Below the pieces are notes generated by a model. The model was given only the letters and a program-made list of their open reading frames with translations, was not told the DNA's origin and made no database searches. Source: Euperipatoides rowelli (Eukaryota > Onychophora > Udeonychophora > Euonychophora > Peripatopsidae). From it: DNA of 10,957 nt. Positions 1 to 8,106 of this stretch are shown piece by piece. The stretch is from NCBI GenBank assembly GCA_003024985.2, contig PXIH01S0000722.1; one strand, given 5' to 3'. Position 1 is the first letter of the stretch, and each line of letters begins with the position of its first letter. A program made the position numbers and the translations under genes.

Positions 1-161
1 GTTAACAAACAATGTGTAGTTAACAATATGTTTAGTTAACAAACAATGAGTAGTTAACAATGTGTCCAGTTAACAAACAATGTGTAGTTAACAATGTGTC
101 TAGTTAACAAACAATATGTAGTTAACAATATGTTTAGTTAACAAACAATGTGTAGTTAACA
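1..161. repeat. GTTAAC minisatellite, 34-bp dimeric unit
   Basis: Nine complete monomers and the start of a tenth follow one another, each beginning with the palindromic hexamer GTTAAC. Two forms alternate strictly: an 18-bp form (gttaacaaacaatgtgta) starting at 1, 35, 69, 103 and 137, and a 16-bp form (gttaacaatatgttta or gttaacaatgtgtcta) starting at 19, 53, 87 and 121. The working unit is therefore a 34-bp dimer whose halves differ by a 2-bp indel and a few substitutions. The array starts at the first base of the window, so its true length is unknown. It ends cleanly at 161, where the sequence becomes unique and AT-rich. No coding role is apparent. Confidence 0.95.
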
Positions 162-498
162 TCTTTTTCAAAATCTGTTGTAATTTTTCTGTATTGAAAT
201 TCTTAATTATGTGAATAAAATGATGAACATTCTGTATTGTATGTCAGATACAAGAATAGTATGTATACAACTTTTATTATTGTGCTAATTTAAAAGGAAA
301 TATATGTAGTATTTACACTATCAACATCATTACATGAAATATTTAGAATGAATTAATGTGTTTTGTATTATAAATCTGATTTTAAGTAATTTTTCTCACA
401 CTCACCATTTAAACAAATTAATTATATTAAACAAACAAATTTTCTCTGTGTATCTGTCATTCCGAACTCTTTAAATTGCATTTTCTCACCAATGGTTT
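162..498. other. AT-rich non-coding spacer
   Basis: No open frame of note and no RNA gene are seen. The 10-mer ttctgtattg occurs twice (189-198 and 229-238). The last ~50 bases (from about 448) are more complex and may be the 5' part of the repeat family that follows, but this part is not repeated in the later units, so it was not included in the array. Confidence 0.6.
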
Positions 499-584
499 GT
501 CCAATTAAGTTGAAATTTGAAATTGGTTTTCCTGTAGAGGTCTAGAATATGTATATAAAAGGTCAAGGTCTTAGGTGGTGACAT

Positions 585-608
585 GGGGGTACTAGGGGGG
601 GAGGGGGG
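585..608 (+). other. Potential G-quadruplex (repeat unit 1)
   Basis: Guanine runs of 5, 7 and 6 bases lie at 585-589, 595-601 and 603-608. Splitting the 7-base run supplies the four G-triplets needed for an intramolecular quadruplex with loops of 7 bases or fewer. It lies in the G-rich tail of the first tandem unit. Confidence 0.5.
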
Positions 609-846
609 CAAAAATCTAAACTTTTTAAAATGCTCCGATTAAGTTGAAACTTGAAATTTGTGTTACACTAGAAGTCTAGAATTTGTATATAAACGGTCAA
701 GGTCCTAGGTGGTCACTTGGGGGTGCTAAGGGGCCCCAAAAATCTATTTTTTTTTAAATGCTCCGATTAAATTCTAATTTGAAATTGTTGTTACACTAGA
801 GGTATAGAATATGCATATAAAAAGTAAGGTCCTAGGTGGTTACAAA

Positions 847-865
847 GGGGTGGGTAGGGGGGGGG
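847..865 (+). other. Potential G-quadruplex (repeat unit 3)
   Basis: G4, T, G3, TA and G9 follow one another, giving four G-tracts with 1-2 base loops when the last run is split. Short loops are the most favourable arrangement. It occupies the same place in unit 3 as the G-rich tail of unit 1, so it was spread or kept with the tandem repeat. Confidence 0.6.
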
Positions 866-968
866 AATTCTATTTTTTTTAATGTTCCGATTAAGTTTAA
901 ATTTGAATTTTGTGTACCCTAGAGGTCTAAAATCACATGGGGGTGCTAGGAGGGCTCAATTGAATTCC

Positions 969-2668
969 ATCATTTTAGACAATGAAAATAGACCTGCCCA
1001 TTTTTAGGGGAGATGGGGGGGGGGGAGCAAATAACATGGGAGTGTTTACCATAGTTCTAAACATGACAAAATTCTGGGCCCAAAAAAAAAATTAATACAG
1101 ATTTTGATGGGTTTTGACTAATATTTATTAACCAAATATACTGCATTACGCTTAGGAATACCTTCATCATTTTGAATAATCAGGGACTCGTCACAAGTGG
1201 TAAGCTCTTATTTCTACTAATAATAGAATATGAACCATATTAAAGCTTCAACAAACTGCTATTTTAAAAACCAATCTTAGATTTAATCATTGTCATTCAT
1301 CTTGCAATAATGTCCAGTCTTCTATTAAAAAGAGGAGGGGGGAAAGGAGGAGATGGTGGTTGGTAGATAGATACATAGTTAAGTTGTTAGCTAAATATAT
1401 CCAGAGAGGAAAAATGAATATCTAGAGAAGCTGGATAAGAAAATCTATCATATAATAAAAATAATTGTCTTAAGTGAGGTGCTAATTTCCCAATTTCTGG
1501 AAAAGTTGTTTGCAATGTTTATAAGAAGATAGGCTTGTTGGTGCAAACTTTGATATGCATTGCTGCAAGATTAAAATTGTTGAATTCTCTAGCGAATTAA
1601 AACATTGAAAATTGTTTGAATAAAGAAATTCATGTTAAAGAATAAAGGACTAGTGCACAGAAGGTCTGTGGGGATAAAAATATTAATTAAAATAAGTGAA
1701 ATATTGTAAATGTTTCATTCATATTAAAATGTAAATAATTTGGATGAGACTGCTTAAAACATTTATGTGGGTACTCCAGAGTAGCTGGGTAATCAAGAGG
1801 AGCCAAATAATTTCCAAATTTAATTACTATTATCTTGTTCATAGTTTGAGCACTCATTTGATAATAAAATGGATACATTTAATGGATATTACATATAGAA
1901 ATTAATTTTATTATTTCGATGCATCTTCTAAACTGCCAATATTTAACAATATAACAGGAAATTTTCCTAGCTTACATGATATTATTTTTAACAATGTATT
2001 ATATATAAAGTGAACTATCACTTTAAGATAGAAATGCATAATGATATTTCACTTATGATTCATTTTTGATAGCTCCCATGCTATCGCTTAGTGATGAATT
2101 TCAATTTACCCCCCCCCCTTTTCCCAACGGAGGCATACTGGGTGTAGCAACATTGTTATTTTTAGATGAAATACACTTTATGTAATTATGCTTCTTTTCC
2201 CAAAATGTACATTTATTCACCTTTTTTTTTAAACTGAGTGCTTGTTCAATCTTATTGAATGTTATTTAGTCTAAATTTCACCATCTAAAATTATTGGCAT
2301 ACCGCATGTCATGTGCCCGGATGTAAATAAGTAAATTTGATTTTTAGTTACAACTTATATTATTTAATTCCAGTGGCCAAAATAATTATACTCTAATAAT
2401 TTTTTTTTTACAAATATAAAATATATTTAATTTATTTATATATTCAACATAAATGATTCTAAAAGTACCTTGAATATTTTTGAAGAATCTTGTGATGAGC
2501 ATAATAAAGAATGATTGAAAATTAAACATTTTCTCTCGGTGTACACGCTTCTTTATTTTACTGCTTTCTACATTTATTTTGTCACTTTAAAATTTATAAA
2601 AAAAAATTATTTGTTCTATAAAAATAAGGATTTATTTACTCGGTCACTTTGTGTAAATAAGTTTTGTG
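969..2668. other. AT-rich non-coding region with homopolymer and purine tracts
   Basis: No gene is supported. The region holds an 11-base G run (1015-1025, preceded by G4 at 1007-1010), an A run at 1081-1090, a polypurine tract around 1327-1353, a 10-base C run at 2109-2118, and long T runs near 2223 and 2401. Two small hairpins are visible: aaagtga/tcacttt with a 4-base loop near 2008-2025, and gatagc/gctatc near 2068-2085. A 63-codon reverse-strand frame at 1687-1878 has no recognisable character. The stretch is consistent with intergenic or intronic DNA. Confidence 0.6.
1327..1353 (+). repeat. Polypurine tract
   Basis: An uninterrupted run of about 27 purines (aaaaagaggagggggg then aaaggaggaga) stands out from the AT-rich flanks and is followed by a GGTGGTTGG stretch. 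Such tracts can form triplex DNA, but no neighbouring gene is seen that it could serve. Confidence 0.5.
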
Positions 2669-3277
2669 TTCACTATAGACAATGCAACATAAATGAAAAC
2701 AATCAATTGCAACACAAAATTTATTTACAGTCTAAATCGGAGGAAAAGAAATATATATTTATGCAGACTAAGGTAAGTGTGACACGTTATCTTGCCTAGT
2801 TGACAGGAACAAATGGGAAGTGTGCCCAGCTATCAATTTACAATAACCAGAGAAGAAACTCTAAACAGGGTTGACATGTGGCTATGATGGTAATTTCTTG
2901 TTGTTACACAAAGGATGGTTGAATAATGGAACTATGTTAAGGTTAGCGAATGATGAGCCAGATATGTAGAAGAAAAAAAATTCAAGCTCCAGGAGACAAT
3001 TTATAGCTGGTGCCACACCACCACATGGAAGCAAAAATGAAAATTAGCATAAATAAACAAATACATATGTTCACTTCCACATGTTTGCTTTACATCTAGG
3101 GAAAAACTAATTGATAAGCATTGAAGAACTAATCTATAAACAGATTCATTATAGTATATGGCCTATATTTAGAGGTTTTTTTTTTTGTTTAAGCTCCAAG
3201 AAAAAACTGGCCAACTCTTACCACAAACAGAACAGCTCATGAATTGGTGACTCTGGTTAACCTGCATTAGTGTACAT
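2669..3277 (+). repeat. Left arm of 1.24-kb inverted repeat
   Basis: This ~609-bp arm is the reverse complement of the right arm at 3283-3912, starting at ttcactatagacaatgcaac and running to acat at the centre. By eye the arms match at about 90% overall: close to 95% around 2990-3060, and lower (about 85%) near 3080-3130. Compared with the right arm it lacks 19 bases near 2696 and 11 bases near 2953, and carries an 11-base T run at 3176-3186 where the partner has a shorter mixed tract. A 94-codon frame at 2515-2799 runs across the arm boundary, lacks an ATG start, and is judged spurious. No transposase-like protein is encoded in the arm. Confidence 0.95.
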
Positions 3278-3282
3278 GATTG
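3278..3282. other. Centre of the long palindrome
   Basis: Only five bases (gattg) separate the arms. The innermost stem is acat/atgt, one mismatch further out it continues through cctgcattagtg and its complement, and then through the ctcatgaattggtga block. This near-absence of spacer is unlike two independent insertions of one element, and fits a fold-back structure made by inverted duplication or by long terminal inverted repeats that meet. Confidence 0.85.
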
Positions 3283-3912
3283 ATGTGCACTAATGCAGGT
3301 CAACCAACCAGGGTCACCAATTCATGAGCTGCTCTGCCAGTGTTTTCTTGGCAGCTTAAACAAAACAAAAGTCTAAATATAGGCCATATCCTATAATGAA
3401 TCTGTTTATAGATTAGTTCTCCCGTGCTTATGCATTAGTTTTTCCCTAGCTGGAAAGCCAACATGTGGAAGTGAACACATGTATTTGTTTATTTATGCTA
3501 ATTTTCATTATGTATTCGCTTCCATGTGGTGGTGTGGCACCAGCTATAAATTGTCTCCTGGAGCTTGAATTTTTTTTTCTTCTATGTATCTGGCTCATCA
3601 TCCCAACATCATTCACTAACCTCAACATAGTTCCATTATTCAACCTTCCTTTGTGTAACAACAAGAAATTAGCATCATAGCCACATGTCAACCCTGTTTA
3701 GAGTTTCTTCTCTGTTTATTGTAAATTGATAGCTGGGCAAGCTTCACATTTGTTCCTGTCAACTAGGCAAGATAATGTGTCACACTTACCTTAGACTGAA
3801 TAAATATATTTTTCTTTTCCACCGATTTAGACTGTAAATAAATTTTGTGTTGCAACTGATTATGCGACATGCTGGAGTTTGTGTTCATTTATGTTGCATT
3901 GTCTATAGTGAA
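3283..3912 (-). repeat. Right arm of 1.24-kb inverted repeat
   Basis: This ~630-bp arm mirrors 2669-3277 and ends with ctatagtgaa at 3912; beyond this the flanks no longer match. It carries 19 extra bases at 3862-3880 and 11 extra bases at 3602-3612. The 11-base block sits beside a short direct repeat (atcat), so slippage loss from the left arm is a likely cause. Overlapping frames on both strands at 3446-3691 and 3465-3680 are shadows of each other inside the arm and show no protein family features. No clear target-site duplication was found: left flank ...gttttgtg, right flank ggtttatc.... Confidence 0.95.
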
Positions 3913-5040
3913 GGTTTATCCCAATGGTGACCTGGGAGTGAAAGTGTGAGTATTTACTATAATTCATACACACTTATCATATCAAATACTTTAAAGCTGA
4001 CCATTTAATTGTTATTGTTAAGTTCAAACAAATTCAGTGTTAATAGTAAACTTCTGATAATTTGTAGGCTATCTTTAATTTTTCAAACTGAAAATGTTCT
4101 GCCCTAAATGGAATATCATATTGCTGAATATTTGCTTTCTCATGAGTATTGCATTCATATGAATGTACTAATTTTATTTAAATTTGTGTACTGTTACCAT
4201 CAATATTCTAAATCTACAAATTCCAGAAGACACTAAACAATAAAGTGCCTGTTTAAAAAAGTATAAAACACATCTCCATATCTTAAAATTAAATTTAAAT
4301 AAAATAAAACTTCTGCATTTTTTCTATGATAGTGCTTCAAATTATGTTTAAAAATAATAAATATTTATTTTATTCTGGCAATTCTTTTTTCCATTAATGT
4401 ACATTTAGCAATAGCTGTTGTAGGTTAATATGACTAAAAGAATTAACCTTAAGCTTTAATGAAGTAACATTTGCTAATAAAACCACTTCAATAAAATTTA
4501 CTGCTTCGTCATAAATTGACTTTTGATAAACACAGCAGAATGTTATGTCAAAGTCAAATATGCAGCAAGATTCCTCCAGGAAAAATAATAAAAAAGCTAT
4601 AAGGATTGAGTTATAAAGTTAACAGACATTACCTAACACAGCAGCAGCTGTTCAACTAAAACATTAATATATACAGTAGAAACTACTGTAGGTGAGTTTC
4701 CCTGTGATATGTCTGTTTGGATTATAAATCGACTATCAGAATAAAAAAAATATTAGGTTGTTAAAATTGTAGAATTTTAAACTGGCAAATAGAAGGGCTG
4801 ATGATATGGCTCATAAGGAATATTTTAGGTTTTCAGCAAAAATAATTCAGAATAACTTATAAATTTTAAACTTTAATGGATTCAAGAATAACTAAGAAAT
4901 TTTTCTCTGAATTTGTAATCATTTTCCATATACTTAGAAAGGTCAGATTTACTAGAAGTTATTTAGAAATAAGCTGTAAACTGATAATAAATAACCTACT
5001 TGTAAAAATATTGTCAAATATCAAATTAAATTTAAATTTT
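3913..5040. other. AT-rich non-coding region
   Basis: No gene is seen. The stretch holds a 14-bp perfect palindrome (cattcatatgaatg, 4152-4165) and a small hairpin with an 8-bp stem and 3-base loop (tacagtag/ctactgta, 4672-4690). The 69-codon frame beginning at 4876 gets its C-terminal leucine run from the microsatellite at 5043 and is not credible as a gene. Confidence 0.6.
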
Positions 5041-5042
5041 AA

Positions 5043-5068
<26 letters not shown>
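5043..5068. repeat. (ATT)n microsatellite
   Basis: About eight uninterrupted ATT triplets, followed by degenerate copies to about 5110 (attactatcattattg and so on). Confidence 0.9.
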
Positions 5069-5077
<9 letters not shown>

Positions 5078-5497
5078 TGTTCTAATAATACCATGATAAT
5101 TATTATTGTTAATTTTACTGTATTGAATAAATGGCTACACACAAGTGCTAGTTATATACAATGAAGGTGTATGTCAAATACCGGTGCTGCATATTTTTTA
5201 TAAAAATTTTACAAATTAAAATTCATTTAAAATTTTAAGGTGTCTCATTTTGTCAAGAGTAGGCCTACAATCTTTTGCTCACCTGTCAACACATTGCACT
5301 ATAAAGGCACCCACCACATAGTGACATTATTTTAATTCTGAAATGCAAATTGATTATGCTCGATAATCTATAAGCTTACTTTTTAATACCAGTAATGTTT
5401 TTTTTATCATGGGATTAAAATCTTGCCGACTGTTTCTTTGTAAATAAATCAACTAAGATTGATAATCTATTTTTATACTTTATAAATAGTAATAAAT
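5069..5497. other. AT-rich non-coding spacer between microsatellites
   Basis: No gene is seen. A more complex patch lies at about 5250-5330, including taggcctac (5261-5269), a palindrome-like motif that recurs at 7282. Nothing else stands out. Confidence 0.55.
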
Positions 5498-5522
5498 ATT
5501 ATTATTATTATTATTATTATTT
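5498..5522. repeat. (ATT)n microsatellite
   Basis: About eight perfect ATT triplets. It is the second array of the same motif within 460 bp; both lie on the same strand in the same phase of motif. Confidence 0.9.
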
Positions 5523-6780
5523 GTAAAAGAAAATCCATAAATGCACTCTGCAACTGGTAATACCATTGATGTTGCAATAAATAAACTATTAAACTATTAA
5601 AAGAAAGAAAATGCAATAAGTAGAGGACAAAAAGGATTTACATAACATCCCAACAACAATGATTGTAATGTTGGATAATTAATGCTTCATTCAATTTCAT
5701 TGGCTGTGTTTATTTTATTTTTAAAAAGAAAATATGTATTCTTTCTTTTTTCTCAAAGCATTTTTGTTGTTGTTTACAATTATTACCATAAAGCTTTTCC
5801 ATATCATTTTTTTTTTTTTTTTCATATTTTATCATGATATGTATATATGAAGTTTCGTCCATTTTCGCCAAGGAATGAACTCTAGCATATGAAAATAAAA
5901 ATTAAATTTGAACTCTTTTTTCTTACAATTATTATTTTACATGTTTTGCTTCAGAATAAAATCTATCTTTTTCACATTTTTTTTTTTTTACTTTGAAATT
6001 TACTATATATATATTTATTTTAAAGTATGGAACAGAAAACTGTGTAGCAAGAATATTTATAGAACCTATAAAAATAACAATAATAATTCACAAATTGTTA
6101 GTTGTATTTTAGCACATTATTTTGAAATATTAGGGGTCTTTTCCCAAATATTTTTTTTTATATCAATAAATTATGTTACTATATTTTTAGTATATATTTA
6201 TTCCGCTAGCTATTATTATAGCCTTGAGTGTATTTTACTTTTTTTATTGGCTGACAAAAGCCTTAGATTCTAGCTTTTGCATTTTTTGTCTGCTTACAAC
6301 TATTTATCATAACAATTCAATACTTCTGAAAAAACTTTGCTTATATATTTATATTTCTCTTATCATTCCTATGTAATGTATGTATAAAAATTTCATTCAA
6401 TTTTGGTCCATAAATAAAACCAATTTCAACCATGTCATCCTCATTAAAGGTCTCATAAAATGTCCCTTTTTTTATAATTTCATGTCAAAAAATATTTCTA
6501 AAAAAAAATAATTCCACTTAGTTAAAAAAAAAAATTAAAAAAAAAAAAAGTTATTTAAAAATGAAATTTAATAAATATTTTTACAAAGGTTAGAGGTCAA
6601 ATAAATGATCATTGGTCCAATAATATTTTGAGATGTCATCACAAGCAAACAATAGCACACAATATGAGTAATCTTTCATAGCGTAGAAACAACCAATGTT
6701 AGCCATGTATCGATCAAGTTCAATTCTTTCCATTTATTTTTTTAATAACTAGACAAGATATTTTGACTATTTAATTCCAT
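5523..6780. other. AT-rich region with long homopolymers
   Basis: The region includes a 16-base T run (5807-5822) and a cluster of A runs around 6504-6550. The 121-codon frame at 5908-6273 is the longest in the window but is made of F, I, Y, L, N and K from poly-T and AT-rich DNA, starts without a convincing context, and shows no domain; it is not called as a gene. No RNA gene is seen. Confidence 0.6.
6534..6550. repeat. Interrupted poly-A tract
   Basis: Two adjacent A runs separated by a few bases, with two more A-rich runs 15-40 bp upstream. It could be the worn tail of a retroposed copy, but no body of such an element is recognised upstream. Confidence 0.6.
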
Positions 6781-6858
6781 GAGTAATAATTCTGTAAACA
6801 ATTTGACTTATTGACAGACGAAGAATGTGATGGAGCATCATCTACTGAGGGACCGTAG

Positions 6859-7742
6859 TTATGGATGAACACGAGACATGCCAAACTGACTGGTTGATTT
6901 CATTTTATATAATCATATTTATTTAAATAAATAACATCAGTATGAAGCTTTAATAAATTGATGCACTAAAAGCAAAAATTATTTGTATACGGCAAATATA
7001 AATACAATATTGTTTTGCTTATGTAATATGCTGCTGAATATTCTCATAATGTTATTGTGTGACCGTTGTTTGCACAATTTACCTACTGCAATAGAAAGCT
7101 AGAAAATAATGAAATGCAAATTATTATTTATGCTATCTTATATATTTCAGGTATGTTAATTACAACAAAGAAAGATTACAAATTTATATAAAACCTGGTC
7201 CCAAAGGATATGGCTCTTTTTACAAAGATTTGTTGTTATTAGAAATTTAGACATAAAATATTGCCTATTTGCAACTGAATATAGGCCTACATATGCACAA
7301 TATGTAAATTGCTCAATGCACATATGCATAGATAGAAATATAAAAAAATACAAGTGAAGATAAAATAAAGAAAGAAATGGTATTTCATCAAAGTCACATC
7401 AAACTGCTATCAAAAGAGATCAGGGAGCATCAAACCAATTTCAAATGCAAATCATAGTTGTATTCCAGGTTTTAACATACATTTTCAGTCCAACTTCCAG
7501 ATTAAATCTTTGATAGTTATTCACCAACTAGCATTCTATAAAATCACAGTTTGCAAATCAGATTAACACTAGTAATGATGTTATAACGACAATTTATCAA
7601 GATTTAATTGCTCAAAATCATAATGTGAGGATTATTGGAAAAAGTTTGAAACACACGCACAGCCTCCATTTCATTAGCTCCGATATAAACCAGATGATGG
7701 AATTACCATTAAAAAAAATAATAATTCACACAAGAAGAAGAA
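6859..7742. other. AT-rich non-coding region
   Basis: Several AATAAA hexamers occur (for example 6926-6931 and 6952-6957), but they are expected by chance at this base composition. A 65-codon reverse frame at 7156-7353 has no recognisable features. A taggcctac motif is at 7282. No gene or RNA gene is supported. Confidence 0.55.
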
Positions 7743-7749
7743 CACCGGT

Positions 7750-7777
7750 GTACCAGGGGGGGTGCTACCCCGGGTAC
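7750..7777. other. GC-rich imperfect hairpin
   Basis: The outer gtacc (7750-7754) pairs with ggtac (7773-7777), and the 7-base G run at 7756-7762 can pair with acccc at 7767-7771, around a short tgct loop. This GC-rich structure stands in a strongly AT-rich setting. It resembles the kind of GC-rich end found in some invertebrate dispersed repeats, but the family was not identified. Confidence 0.5.
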
Positions 7778-7819
7778 AACCACAGGGATGGTGCCAAAAA
7801 AAAATTAAGGAGGTAAGGT

Positions 7820-7844
7820 GGGGCGGGGTGCAGGGTGGGTGGGG
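7820..7844 (+). other. Canonical G-quadruplex motif
   Basis: Five G-tracts (G4, G4, G3, G3, G4) are separated by loops of 1, 4, 1 and 1 bases, which meets the standard four-tract, short-loop pattern with one tract to spare. It is the strongest quadruplex motif in the window. Confidence 0.8.
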
Positions 7845-7861
7845 TGTTAATGTGCATTATT

Positions 7862-7900
7862 GTAGTGTTTAATTTTGATTTTAATTAAATTAAACATTAC
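7862..7900. other. 14-bp stem hairpin
   Basis: gtagtgtttaattt (7862-7875) pairs with aaattaaacattac (7887-7900), 13 of 14 positions matching, around an 11-base AT-rich loop. It lies between the quadruplex motif and the tandem repeat that follows. There is no U-run or gene upstream to make a terminator reading meaningful. Confidence 0.7.
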
Positions 7901-8082
7901 AAAATAAGATAGAAAGTCAACCAAACATCTAGACAACTAAAAAAAAAGCTTATCAAAATAAGACAGACGGACAACAAAACGACCCGACTTAACTATAAAA
8001 AAAAACTTATCAAATTAAGACAGTCACCAAAACCTCCAGACACAAGTACAAAATAAAAAATAAAAAAAAGCTTATCAAAATA
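7901..8082. repeat. Tandem repeat, three ~54-65 bp units
   Basis: Units start at about 7901, 7955 and 8012 and each runs from a version of aaaataagacag to an A run followed by (g)cttatcaa. Lengths are about 54, 57 and 65 bp, with the longest having an expanded A-rich part (8051-8068). Only the ends of the unit are well conserved; the middle (for example gtcaaccaaacatctagac against gtcaccaaaacctccagac) is diverged. A few bases of a fourth unit follow at 8077. Confidence 0.85.
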
Positions 8083-8106
8083 TTTTAATTTAGCCTCGGG
8101 TACAAC

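Larger units (their letters stand above)
499..968. repeat. Diverged tandem repeat, four ~125-130 bp units
   Basis: Four head-to-tail units begin at about 499, 631, 759 and 883. Each opens with a version of tccgattaagttgaaatttg, then a module ending in agaggtctagaatatg, then a tatataaaaggtcaaggtc-like stretch, then taggtggt, a guanine run, and an AAATCTA/T-run tail. The first three are 132, 128 and 124 bp. The fourth is about 86 bp and lacks the internal block between tctaaaat and cacatggggg that the others carry (the tatataaa, ggtcaaggtc and taggtggt part). Point differences are many, so the array is old. The module with 'ttgaaatttg' followed by 'aaggtcaaggtc' resembles dispersed repeats common in invertebrate genomes; that likeness is from memory and was not searched. 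Confidence 0.9.

Noticed and set aside
1-161. Possible CRISPR array
   Set aside because: The repeats follow each other with no unique spacers, and the period of 16-18 bp is too short. It is a minisatellite.
2669-2690. Target-site duplication at the palindrome ends
   Set aside because: Flanks (gttttgtg on the left, ggtttatc on the right) do not match, so no insertion duplication can be claimed.
2515-2799. 94-codon forward open frame
   Set aside because: It begins at a TTG rather than an ATG and crosses from unique sequence into the left arm of the inverted repeat, so it has no coherent evolutionary unit. No family is recognised.
3446-3691. Overlapping frames on both strands in the right arm of the palindrome
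   Set aside because: They are antisense shadows of each other, and the matching left-arm region does not keep the same frame because of indels.
4876-5085. 69-codon frame ending in a leucine run
   Set aside because: The leucine run is the translated (ATT)n microsatellite; the rest is AT-rich sequence with no family likeness.
5908-6273. 121-codon forward open frame, the longest in the window
   Set aside because: Composition is dominated by F, I, Y, L, N and K from poly-T and AT-rich DNA, there is no good start context and no domain is visible. At this A+T content long frames of this type occur by chance.
6926-6957. Polyadenylation signals AATAAA
   Set aside because: The hexamer is frequent by chance in this AT-rich sequence and no supported transcript ends here.
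7625-7816. 63-codon frame over the GC-rich hairpin
   Set aside because: It runs through the GC-rich hairpin and ends in an A run translated as lysines; no ATG start and no recognisable domain.
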